DNA from: a virus
Strand: one strand, 5' to 3'
Virus record (IMG/VR): IMGVR_UViG_3300040815_001101
Span: 1-25,503 of that record
DNA: 25,503 nt
A program made the translations under genes and the position numbers. Every line of letters begins with the position of its first letter. The first letter of the stretch is position 1. Below, one piece after another: positions 7,721-15,294 of the stretch. The notes under the pieces were generated by a model. The model was not told where the DNA came from. It did no database searches and saw nothing but the letters and a program-made list of their open reading frames with translations.

Positions 7721-8833
7721 ATGATTGAAGATTTAAAATGGAGCAACTACGACTTTACAAAGATCCCGTTTGACGACATTGTTAGTGTTGGTCAGCGTAC
7801 CCTGTTGTATCGTGATATATTTACTGTCAGCTGGCTCCTTGGAAGGTTCTGCAACTACAAATGCTCCTACTGTTGGCCTTATGCCCGCAGTGACCGTAAA
7901 GACCACCGTCCTACAGAACTATGCTTACGGACCATAGATGAAATAAAGAGGCAAGCACGTGAAAACGGATTTAATAGTTATCATTTTAGTCTTAGTGGCG
8001 GCGAGCCTACTTTCCATCCTGGCTACTTGGATATTCTACAGCATTTGGCTGATGACGTAGACAACACCAACTATACAAGTGTGCATATGACATCAAACTG
8101 TAGTCGCAACATGGCATGGTTTGAACAATATGTAGAAGCAGTTAAACCATTCCATCGTGCTAGTATAACAGCAAGTTTGCATACAGAACACTTAAATACA
8201 GTTGAGAAGATGCAAGACTTTGCAGACAAACTAATCTTCTGTCAGGAGCACGATGTTCAAGTTACAATCAATATGGTTATGGTTCCAGACTGGTTCGAAA
8301 GAGACTGGGAAAACGCCCTGTTCTTCCATGAGCAAGGAATCAATGTTACTCTTAAGCCGCAATCAGATCCTACTGCGAGCCGCGTGGTTGATGGTTACAA
8401 ACCGGAGGACCTAAAGCGTTTACACAACGGTATGCCACAACGTGCATATACAGAAAGCAAACGCAAGTGGGAAGGAAGACCGAAGCCTAATTTTGAAATA
8501 CCTTCCGGAGTTGACGGAAAGTTAGATACAAGTATACCATGGCACATGCAAGTAGAATTTAAAGATAAGTACGGCAAGAAATGGTTTATGGATCAAGCAG
8601 AACGCTTTAATGCGTTTAACTTCAACAAGTTCAAAGGTTGGAACTGCAATGCTGGATATCAAGGTATCATCATACGTGAACCAGATGGTAGTGTAAAGCG
8701 CAGTTATAGTTGCCACGATGTGCCTTTAGGGAACATTGAAACAGGATTCAAATTGTTTAATAAACCCATGCCGTGTATGACTGATAGTTGTGTAAGTTCG
8801 GCAGATTCTAAAATTCCAAAAAGTAAATATTAA
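7721..8833 (+). CDS. Radical SAM protein, paralogue of the gene at 4850
   Basis: 370 aa. C44-x3-C48-x2-C51 (CNYKCSYC) and LSGGEPTFHP near residues 90-99 are the radical SAM cluster and SAM-binding motifs. The C-terminal part has FKGWNC, then a Cys about 25 residues later (SYSC), then a C-x5-C (MPCMTDSC), likely an auxiliary metal site. It heads the second + strand run. Its composition is clearly more GC-rich than the radical SAM genes at 1186-3452, which suggests a different history. The ATG has no Shine-Dalgarno and lies directly behind the promoter. Its stop overlaps the next gene as TAATG. Substrate unknown. Confidence 0.85.
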   Translation: MIEDLKWSNYDFTKIPFDDIVSVGQRTLLYRDIFTVSWLLGRFCNYKCSYCWPYARSDRKDHRPTELCLRTIDEIKRQARENGFNSYHFSLSGGEPTFHPGYLDILQHLADDVDNTNYTSVHMTSNCSRNMAWFEQYVEAVKPFHRASITASLHTEHLNTVEKMQDFADKLIFCQEHDVQVTINMVMVPDWFERDWENALFFHEQGINVTLKPQSDPTASRVVDGYKPEDLKRLHNGMPQRAYTESKRKWEGRPKPNFEIPSGVDGKLDTSIPWHMQVEFKDKYGKKWFMDQAERFNAFNFNKFKGWNCNAGYQGIIIREPDGSVKRSYSCHDVPLGNIETGFKLFNKPMPCMTDSCVSSADSKIPKSKY

Positions 8834-9531
8834 TGCGTACATTAGAACAAATTGAAGCAATTAAAAGAACTAAAAGTAACCCTGTTCAGCATTGGGATAT
8901 AATTACTTCTGATGATATTAGTAATTTATTAAAATTTTATAATACAAGCGATAATGTTGTAGAAAAAGTTACTGGTCCGAAAGTATTGAAGGTTAATGAA
9001 GACGAAGGAATTATTAATAATATTCTATATAAGTTAAGGCAACTATATGGAGAATTTAATTTACGTGATGCACATTTTTTTGATGTAGAAAAGCCACATA
9101 TCATACATAATGATGATAGTTTTGATTATCCACAATGTTATAAAGCATTTGTAATTCCACTGTACGTTGAAGGCAATATCTGCGATAAAGCAAAATTTTT
9201 TGTATTTGATCAAAGTTATTATGGCGGCCCTGCAAAATTTGTAAATGAAGAAGATGTATCAGGATATTCTGTACATTATAATAAATTCTTAACTAATTAT
9301 AACGAAGTAGAAAACAAAAACAACACAGGTATAGATAAAATACATTTGAAATATCTTTCGCACTTAAAGAGTCATTGGCTTAAAGGATTAAGTGTAAATG
9401 CTTATTTTCCTTGGAAGATCGGTAGTGTTATTTCTTTTGATAGTTTAGATCTTCATAGTGCTAGTAATTTTAACGATGTTGGCATTACAAGAAAAATTGG
9501 ACTAAGTATATTTACAAAGGTAGGAAAATAA
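8833..9531 (+). CDS. Putative 2-oxoglutarate/Fe(II)-dependent oxygenase
   Basis: 232 aa. A facial triad is readable as H92-x-D94 (IHND) and H208 (LDLHSA), with R220 in TRKIGLSIF as the likely 2-oxoglutarate-binding arginine. Spacing fits a double-stranded beta-helix oxygenase with a roughly 110-residue insert between the two iron-ligand motifs. Such enzymes hydroxylate or otherwise oxidise C-H bonds using O2 and 2-oxoglutarate. The sequence is divergent and I cannot name a subfamily. The start overlaps the preceding stop by 1 nt, and the next gene begins 1 nt after the stop. Confidence 0.6.
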   Translation: MRTLEQIEAIKRTKSNPVQHWDIITSDDISNLLKFYNTSDNVVEKVTGPKVLKVNEDEGIINNILYKLRQLYGEFNLRDAHFFDVEKPHIIHNDDSFDYPQCYKAFVIPLYVEGNICDKAKFFVFDQSYYGGPAKFVNEEDVSGYSVHYNKFLTNYNEVENKNNTGIDKIHLKYLSHLKSHWLKGLSVNAYFPWKIGSVISFDSLDLHSASNFNDVGITRKIGLSIFTKVGK

Positions 9532-9532
9532 T

Positions 9533-10099
9533 TTGATATTTTTATATGGATATATTGCATACTGGATTGTAGCTTTAATAGGTATTACCTATGGATATCA
9601 TAGATACTTTTCACATAAGTCTTATAATGCAAGTCCAATGGTTGAAATTTGGTTACTATATATAGGTTTATTATGCGGTGGACGTAGCGCACTTACATGG
9701 TCGGGTGTGCATCGTATGCATCATGCATATGCTGATACACCTAAAGATCCACATAGTGTAAAGAATCATCCTTGGTATGTAATATTGTTCAGTCTGTGGA
9801 GTGTAGATAGTATACCACGAAAGTTTCTCATAGACTTGATACGTAATCCTAGAGTTATGTTCTTCCACAAATACGGAACATATATTTTTATTACACATTG
9901 GGTTATTTCTTTCTTGACTTTTGGATTAGATGCTGTTATAATTAATGCAATGCTAGTAGTGTTATCCTATCTTGGATTTGGTATATTGAACCTGTTTGGA
10001 CATGATTTAGAAGGTCCTATAAACAATTTTTGGATTAACCTAATAGCACCGTTAGAAGGTAATCATAAAGACCATCATGAATATTCACAAAGAACTTGA
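9533..10099 (+). CDS. Minimal acyl-lipid/acyl-CoA-type fatty acid desaturase, TTG start
   Basis: 188 aa. All three histidine boxes of membrane di-iron desaturases are present: HRYFSH (23-28), HRMHH (60-64) and HKDHH (178-182). Hydrophobic segments near 5-20, 38-50, 82-92 and 118-155 fit a membrane protein inserting a double bond into a fatty acyl chain. The start is TTG at 9533 with AGGA 7 nt upstream; no ATG gives all boxes. It is much shorter than the usual 300 or so residues. The N-terminal part before box 1 is only 22 residues, and the protein ends 6 residues after box 3, inside the next gene. It may be a reduced but working enzyme or a truncated one. Confidence 0.8.
   Translation: MIFLYGYIAYWIVALIGITYGYHRYFSHKSYNASPMVEIWLLYIGLLCGGRSALTWSGVHRMHHAYADTPKDPHSVKNHPWYVILFSLWSVDSIPRKFLIDLIRNPRVMFFHKYGTYIFITHWVISFLTFGLDAVIINAMLVVLSYLGFGILNLFGHDLEGPINNFWINLIAPLEGNHKDHHEYSQRT
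9914..9942 (+). promoter_or_regulatory. Possible internal sigma70 promoter inside the desaturase gene
   Basis: TTGACT (9914-9919), a 17-bp spacer, then a perfect TATAAT (9937-9942). It lies within coding sequence about 135 bp before the TauD-like gene at 10077. It lacks the GTGY element of the other early promoters, so it may be a chance match in AT-rich DNA. Confidence 0.3.
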
Positions 10100-11054
10100 T
10101 ATAGATTTAAAAAAATGCACAGATGAACAGATTAAGAATGTAGCAAAATTAACTGCATATCATTCTAATGTATTGTTACGTAATCAAGAACTTACAAAAG
10201 ACGACTATGCTAGAATACTTGCTCTATGGGGAGATAAGACACAGCATCATGCTTGGTATGAAGATCCTGATTATCACCAAATACAATATGTAACAAACCG
10301 TGCTATGCCCGAATTAGGAGGCAAGCGTGGGATATTTCCACAAGGCGAACTTGAATGGCATTGTAACGGCACACTTGCACTTGATCCAGAAGACTGTGTA
10401 ACATTGTATTGTGTTGTTCCTACAAAGGATAGATGCGATACTATATTCTTAAACGGCGTTGAAGCATACAACGACTTGCCCAATCATGTAAAGAAAACAA
10501 TTGACAATACTATGCTAATGATTACAAGTGATGTAAGAAGTTTTCATAGAAGCGACTTTGAACATTTAATTACACGTACCGAACAGCCTCGTATACTTAA
10601 TGACAACAGAGCATATACTATAAGCGAAGATCAAGTTACTGCGGATGAAGCAAAAGATCTACACAACATACAAGGACGTAAGCGTAGTAATGGTCCTATC
10701 TATCAAGAGATGATGCGTAGGAAACAAGAATTTAGCGTAGAAGGTCGATGGAAGTATACCTACAAAAAACTAGTTCATGAGCATACAGTAACAGGGCAAA
10801 AAGGATTATATTTTCCTTTCTTAAATGTAGCAGGACTACATGATATTCCAAAAGATGAACAAAAAGAATTATACGACTATCTAGTTAAACATTACTTAAC
10901 GTATGAATATAGTCACGATTGGAAAACTGGAGATTTGATGTTGTTTGATCAAACACAAGCACTACACAAGCGTCAGCCCTTTCCTGAAGTCGACGGTGAA
11001 CAGCAAGATAGACTGTTGTGGCGAGGAGCATTTTACTATGACGGTGTACAGTAG
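10077..11054 (+). CDS. TauD/TfdA-family 2-oxoglutarate oxygenase with HxN instead of HxD
   Basis: 325 aa. The fold signature is TauD-like: an N-terminal LLRNQELT segment (the family's FR-Q-L), EWH at 93-95, then AYNDLP, and a C-terminal GDLMLFDQTQALHKR with H297 and the R312/R316 pair (RLLWRG). Family members oxidise small molecules such as taurine, 2,4-D or gamma-butyrobetaine. The expected H-x-D metal-binding pair is H95-C96-N97 here, so the carboxylate ligand is replaced by asparagine (codon AAC at 10365-10367). It is paralogous to the gene at 14488. It overlaps the desaturase by 23 nt and the next gene by 17 nt. Confidence 0.75.
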   Translation: MNIHKELDIDLKKCTDEQIKNVAKLTAYHSNVLLRNQELTKDDYARILALWGDKTQHHAWYEDPDYHQIQYVTNRAMPELGGKRGIFPQGELEWHCNGTLALDPEDCVTLYCVVPTKDRCDTIFLNGVEAYNDLPNHVKKTIDNTMLMITSDVRSFHRSDFEHLITRTEQPRILNDNRAYTISEDQVTADEAKDLHNIQGRKRSNGPIYQEMMRRKQEFSVEGRWKYTYKKLVHEHTVTGQKGLYFPFLNVAGLHDIPKDEQKELYDYLVKHYLTYEYSHDWKTGDLMLFDQTQALHKRQPFPEVDGEQQDRLLWRGAFYYDGVQ

Positions 11055-11613
11055 AGATAGTGATGTAGAATATGTACACATGAACTGGCAAGTTCCTGTT
11101 GACATTATCGAACAAGAATACCTAGCAGTAAAAGATTCAATAATCATACATCGTCCTGAAGACGGCCACAAGGACTGGAAAGCAGTTACACTATACGGCG
11201 TTGGATCAGATAAAACAAACAGTCATTGGGAATACGGAAAGCGTGAACGCAAGACTGTAACAGACATAGGCGCACAGTGTCCTAAGACAATGGAATGGAT
11301 AAACACACTACCATTAGCACGTATTGACGATGTACGTTTCTTAGTTATTGAGCCAGGCGGATACATTGCTCCACACATTGATGTACCAGATCGTAACTGG
11401 TTAGAGCCTATAAACATTTGTATTACATGGCCTGAAGGAAGTGTGTTTACACACAACGGAAAACAGTTGCCCTACGCACCCGGAGTGCCGTTAGTACTTA
11501 ATATACATTATGAACATGATGTAAAAAACAATTCAGACAAGCAACGATTACATTTATTAATACATGCTAAAAAATCAAAAGAGTTTTGGAACGATGTCTA
11601 TACATTTTCCTGA
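11038..11613 (+). CDS. Aspartyl/asparaginyl beta-hydroxylase-like 2-oxoglutarate oxygenase
   Basis: 191 aa from the ATG at 11038, chosen because GAGGAG lies upstream with 9-nt spacing; a longer frame from 10945 would overlap the previous gene by 110 nt. EPGGYIAPHID gives H113-x-D115. NGKQLPYAPG followed by H160 and R170 (spacing H-x9-R) matches the AspH-type core, where a short N-rich turn separates H and R. Catalytic residues therefore look complete. Substrates in the family include Asp/Asn side chains and lipid A, but none can be assigned here. It overlaps the sulfotransferase by 20 nt. Confidence 0.7.
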   Translation: MTVYSRDSDVEYVHMNWQVPVDIIEQEYLAVKDSIIIHRPEDGHKDWKAVTLYGVGSDKTNSHWEYGKRERKTVTDIGAQCPKTMEWINTLPLARIDDVRFLVIEPGGYIAPHIDVPDRNWLEPINICITWPEGSVFTHNGKQLPYAPGVPLVLNIHYEHDVKNNSDKQRLHLLIHAKKSKEFWNDVYTFS

Positions 11614-12277
11614 TATTAAAGCAACTTTTATCCACATCCCTAGAACAGGCGGCACCAGCTTACTTCATTGGGCAACTTCAACTAGCATAGATTTCGACGC
11701 ACCTAAAAAATATAAGCATTGTACATTTAGTGAAGCAACAAAACTTTGGAAAACTTTAGGTACAACTTTTACATTTGTAAGAAATCCATATGATAGAATG
11801 GTAAGTTTATTTCACTATATGGGGCAAAATGCAAAAAACAGAGTGGAGGTATGGAATAGAGGACATACCCCAACTACTCTCGACGGAATACAAAATTCTA
11901 TCTATAATGATGATATAGCAATGTCTAATTATTATGACTTAGGATTTGAAAATTGGCTAATTGATTATAGTAACGAATCTAGCAGTCCTTATAATTCTTA
12001 CACTAATGTACGCAATCCAGAAATATTTAATAATTGGTATAGCACGCCAAGGACAATAAATTATTGGATTGAAGATAGTATCGATATTATAATAAAAATA
12101 GAAGAACTTAAAAATAAAATAGGATTATTAGAAGAAGTATTTAACACATCAATACATATGTCACATTCTAATAGCTCGACTAGAGATAATTACAAAAACT
12201 ATTATAATAATAACACAAGAAATATTATACAAACAATGTTTAAAGACGATTTAGAAAAATACGGATATGAATTCTAA
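11594..12277 (+). CDS. Sulfotransferase-family protein
   Basis: 227 aa from the ATG at 11594 (AAAGAG upstream); an ATG at 11564 is possible. FIHIPRTGGTS at residues 12-22 is the 5'-phosphosulfate-binding loop. FVRNPYDRMVS at 61-71 is the 3'-phosphate-binding motif of the Sulfotransfer_2 type used by carbohydrate sulfotransferases. These enzymes move sulfate from PAPS to hydroxyls. This one could act on a hydroxyl made by a neighbouring oxygenase, or on a host or phage glycan; both are inference. The C-terminal third is Asn/Tyr-rich and of low complexity. No PAPS-synthesis gene is in the window. It ends directly before the next ATG. Confidence 0.75.
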   Translation: MSIHFPDIKATFIHIPRTGGTSLLHWATSTSIDFDAPKKYKHCTFSEATKLWKTLGTTFTFVRNPYDRMVSLFHYMGQNAKNRVEVWNRGHTPTTLDGIQNSIYNDDIAMSNYYDLGFENWLIDYSNESSSPYNSYTNVRNPEIFNNWYSTPRTINYWIEDSIDIIIKIEELKNKIGLLEEVFNTSIHMSHSNSSTRDNYKNYYNNNTRNIIQTMFKDDLEKYGYEF

Positions 12278-12811
12278 ATGATGAAATCTCCTAAAAAAAA
12301 CATGGCAGGCGTTATTAGTTTTTATCCTAGCGAACGTCCTGACCTAATAGAACAACTAAACAACCTACAGTTTAATGACAATGATCCTTTAAACACAAAT
12401 TATAAAAATATTGATTGGCATGAGTTTCAAGTTATTAGTGTTTATGAAAACGATGGCATTGTACAAGGATTTAGTGTAGCATGGCACAGACCAGAATACT
12501 ATGCAGAAAATGAAGTAAGGATTCTATCACGCTACTGGAAAGATACTAGCATTAGATTAACATGTACACATACTGAACTAAGTATGCCGCACTTGATTGA
12601 TATGATTACACATCAAATGACCATGTGTAAAGAATTAGGATTTACTAGTGCATTTATAAGCCGAGAAAAAAGTCCAAGATACTTTCGCAAGCTAATTACT
12701 AGTATACAAGAAAAAACAAGCACACAATGGCATTTATATGATGATAGACAATGTGTGTGCATACCAGAAGCGCCGAGTTGTTGGCAATATAAAGCGAGTA
12801 CCGAACTATGA
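12278..12811 (+). CDS. Hypothetical protein, weakly GNAT-like
   Basis: 177 aa. The TAA of the sulfotransferase is followed immediately by ATGATG; the Shine-Dalgarno is weak. The order of elements (an N-terminal strand with ISFYPSERP, a central GIVQGFSVAW strand, then an amphipathic helix MITHQMTMCKELGFTSAF and a terminal WHLYDDRQ strand) recalls small N-acyltransferases that give each other a beta-alpha-beta core. I see no clear R/Q-x-x-G-x-G/A acetyl-CoA loop, so function is open. Tight packing between the sulfotransferase and an oxygenase (ATGA overlap) suggests it belongs to the same pathway. Confidence 0.55.
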   Translation: MMKSPKKNMAGVISFYPSERPDLIEQLNNLQFNDNDPLNTNYKNIDWHEFQVISVYENDGIVQGFSVAWHRPEYYAENEVRILSRYWKDTSIRLTCTHTELSMPHLIDMITHQMTMCKELGFTSAFISREKSPRYFRKLITSIQEKTSTQWHLYDDRQCVCIPEAPSCWQYKASTEL

Positions 12812-13473
12812 AACGTAGAGAAGAACTTCCATTTTTTAAAAAATTACCTTATACATTTGATGTAGACCGCATTTTAAAAGATTTTAATTTAATTAAAGAT
12901 AAAAATGATGATCTAACCATTGAAGGCGGTTACGGAGACTTAGTAGGTAGTAAAGCACCCAAGTTAGAAAATGCGTTTAGTATTGGCAAGTATACAGAGT
13001 ATGTAGATGGAATGGTTAAAGGTGATTATACACAAGTTGGTATGACACAGTATAATCCAGATGCTGTAAACAGAGAATACAATATTAAAATCAGCAATAA
13101 ACGCCCAGACGAACGTCATTATAATTCACTACGTCCTGAACTTGAAGGCAGTTATATACAAGAAGTTATGAATACATTTCGTGGAGAAGCAACTAGAACA
13201 CGCATTGCTATTCTAAAACCAGGTGCTGCTATCAAACCACACATTGACTATAACACTGATTATAGTGTGAGATATCATATACCTCTTAAAACAAATGATC
13301 TTTGTGGGTTTGATAATGTAGACAAGGCAGGTAACAGAGAAGAAATACACATGGGGTTAGGCGAGTGCTGGTTTTTAAATCAAGGATTCAGACACAGTGC
13401 CTGGAACAACGGTGATACTGAAAGATGGCATTTGATTGTTAGTGTGCTAACACAGGAAGATCTTAATGATTAA
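12808..13473 (+). CDS. Aspartyl/asparaginyl beta-hydroxylase-like 2-oxoglutarate oxygenase
   Basis: 221 aa. KPGAAIKPHID gives H145-x-D147, followed by VRYHIPLKTN (residues 154-163), a typical AspH-family strand. FLNQGFRHSAWNNGDTER supplies H196 and R206 with the family spacing of 10. All three iron ligands and the 2-oxoglutarate arginine are present, so this is one of the best-preserved oxygenases in the set. The N-terminal 120 residues have no recognised domain. ATGA overlap with the upstream gene and an 8-nt overlap with the next gene point to coupled translation. Confidence 0.75.
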   Translation: MKRREELPFFKKLPYTFDVDRILKDFNLIKDKNDDLTIEGGYGDLVGSKAPKLENAFSIGKYTEYVDGMVKGDYTQVGMTQYNPDAVNREYNIKISNKRPDERHYNSLRPELEGSYIQEVMNTFRGEATRTRIAILKPGAAIKPHIDYNTDYSVRYHIPLKTNDLCGFDNVDKAGNREEIHMGLGECWFLNQGFRHSAWNNGDTERWHLIVSVLTQEDLND

Positions 13474-13975
13474 AAATAAAATAAAAAATAGTTTTATAAC
13501 CACTGACTATCGTATAGATCCGGCATTCTGGAAAACATATATGACCGGCGAATGGCAAGACAGTAATAAATTATATTCAGAATATGTAAGTGATGCAACT
13601 GGCGGCAAAGAAATGAATAAGTTCTTTGTACAAGAAATTCATAACTTTGATAGACCTTTACTAAAATTAATCAAAAGTCTTTGGAATGAGTTTGGTATTC
13701 GTCCGCGAGATTTTAGATGTAACTTCTTTAGAGTGTTAGAAGGCGGCAATCTTCCTGTACATGTAGATGTCAAAAGTGAATGTAGTTTTCTTATTCCTGT
13801 AACAAAAAACACAGGTGCATTATATGTAGAAGAACAAGGCACTGAAAGTATTGTGTATGATACACTTACAGTGCTTAACACAAAACTACCACACGGTGTA
13901 GAAGCACCAGCACAAGAACGTATAGTGTTTCATATGGGAATACACGATATAAAATTTGGAGAATTAAATGTATAG
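13466..13975 (+). CDS. Small 2-oxoglutarate/Fe(II) oxygenase
   Basis: 169 aa, with AGGA about 8 nt before the ATG. NLPVHVD gives H99-x-D101. LPHGV supplies H143 and ER(152)IVFHMG the probable 2-oxoglutarate-binding arginine. The GALYVEEQG turn between them fits the beta-hairpin of the double-stranded beta-helix. The catalytic set looks complete despite the small size, close to the minimum for this fold. Substrate unknown. Confidence 0.7.
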   Translation: MIKNKIKNSFITTDYRIDPAFWKTYMTGEWQDSNKLYSEYVSDATGGKEMNKFFVQEIHNFDRPLLKLIKSLWNEFGIRPRDFRCNFFRVLEGGNLPVHVDVKSECSFLIPVTKNTGALYVEEQGTESIVYDTLTVLNTKLPHGVEAPAQERIVFHMGIHDIKFGELNV

Positions 13976-14498
13976 GTTAGATAAACAATACGATATAAAA
14001 AAAATTAAATCTGAATATCACGAGCTTGTAAAAAAAGTAGGCTGGACGCCAGGGTTACCAGATCACTTTGATGCAATTACTTTGCAAACTGATGGTACTG
14101 AAGATTACCATTTACATTATGAAATTGATAAATTCTATATCCGACACTGGGACGATAATGATGTAAAAGAATGGACTGAACAAAATGAATCTTTCAAACA
14201 GTTATTAATTCCACCAGAATGGGAAATGTCAAAATTTATAATTGAAAATAATTTAACAAGAACAAGAATATTACGAATAGCACCTCGATTTGTTTATAAT
14301 ACTCATAAAGACTGGACAGATAGATGTCAATTAGGAATTATTACAAATGAGTATTGTTATTATATAGAAGAAGGTGTTGCGTATAATATACCAGATGATG
14401 GCTACGGTTATGTTACTGAAACAACAAAAATGCACAGTGCAGCAAATGCTAGCACAGAATACAGAGTAAATTTAGCAGGATGTATAAATGTGGCATAA
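13968..14498 (+). CDS. Putative 2-oxoglutarate/Fe(II) oxygenase
   Basis: 176 aa, with GGAG 6 nt before the ATG. In the C-terminal half, APRFVYNTHKD gives H113-x-D115. MHSAANASTEYR gives H156 and R166, the same H-to-R spacing of 10 as in the gene at 12808. The N-terminal half (about 100 residues) has no motif I recognise. It overlaps its neighbours by 8 and 11 nt. Confidence 0.6.
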   Translation: MYRLDKQYDIKKIKSEYHELVKKVGWTPGLPDHFDAITLQTDGTEDYHLHYEIDKFYIRHWDDNDVKEWTEQNESFKQLLIPPEWEMSKFIIENNLTRTRILRIAPRFVYNTHKDWTDRCQLGIITNEYCYYIEEGVAYNIPDDGYGYVTETTKMHSAANASTEYRVNLAGCINVA

Positions 14499-15294
14499 AG
14501 AATATAATGTAGATATTAAAAAAATGTCTAACGAAGAACTAAAACAAGTTGCAAGAGACATTAACAAACATTTAGTTGTAGTATTTAGGAATCAAAGTCT
14601 TACACCTGAAGATGAACTTAGAATTGCTAGTGTAATGGGCAATGTAAAAGCAAATACAGGTGAAAGCACAAGTTCTAAGGATAATTTAAGTCTTGTTCCA
14701 GGCGTGCTAAGAGTCACTGGAGAACTTAATGATAAAGGTGTGCCGGGTCTATTCGGGCACGAAATAGAATTAGATTGGCATACGCACCATCCTACAGAAA
14801 AAAATAGATGGCCTTTTGTTTGGTTATATAGCGAACGTGGTAGTAAAGGAAGTAGAACTAGCTGGATCAATCAAGTTTTTGCTTACAATGATCTGCCAGA
14901 AGATATAAAACAAAAGGTAAATGGTATAACTGTTGCTTGCGGACATAAAGTAGGTAATTTTAGTCCAAGTGAAATATTTCAAAATAATGTTGTTTATAAT
15001 AATCCACAAAAAATTGTAAGAACAAATATTGAGAATCTCACAGGATTATACTTTCCTTTTCTACAAATATTTGATGTAATTAATGGTGCTACTAAAGAGG
15101 AATGGCCTGATTTATTTGAATATCTTAAAAATCATATCTTACAAGAGAAATATATAATGCATCATGATTGGGAAGATGGCGATCTTGTTATAAGCGAACA
15201 GTGGTTAAGCATACATAAACGCTGGACATTTGCAGATATGAAAACGAGAGTATTACATAGAATAGCATTAGATTATGAACACAGTTACGTATAG
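14488..15294 (+). CDS. TauD-like 2-oxoglutarate oxygenase with HxH instead of HxD
   Basis: 268 aa. It aligns by eye with the gene at 10077: the same start region (HKE-x-x-VDIKK, then VVFRNQSLT), a shared AYNDLP, GLYFPFL and HDW-x-x-GDL. LDWH at 95-98 is the family's first iron ligand, but the residue two further on is H100 rather than Asp (codons at 14779-14787). H243 and R258 supply the distal histidine and the likely 2-oxoglutarate-binding arginine. Either metal binding has changed to a three-His type, the chemistry differs, or the protein has lost activity. The reading frame is intact and conserved in style, which argues against simple decay. Confidence 0.7.
   Translation: MWHKEYNVDIKKMSNEELKQVARDINKHLVVVFRNQSLTPEDELRIASVMGNVKANTGESTSSKDNLSLVPGVLRVTGELNDKGVPGLFGHEIELDWHTHHPTEKNRWPFVWLYSERGSKGSRTSWINQVFAYNDLPEDIKQKVNGITVACGHKVGNFSPSEIFQNNVVYNNPQKIVRTNIENLTGLYFPFLQIFDVINGATKEEWPDLFEYLKNHILQEKYIMHHDWEDGDLVISEQWLSIHKRWTFADMKTRVLHRIALDYEHSYV

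Noticed and set aside
15082-15091. Third copy of AATGGTGCTA as another promoter
   Set aside because: It is inside coding sequence in the 14488 gene, with no TTGAC-like -35 and no start codon at the expected distance.
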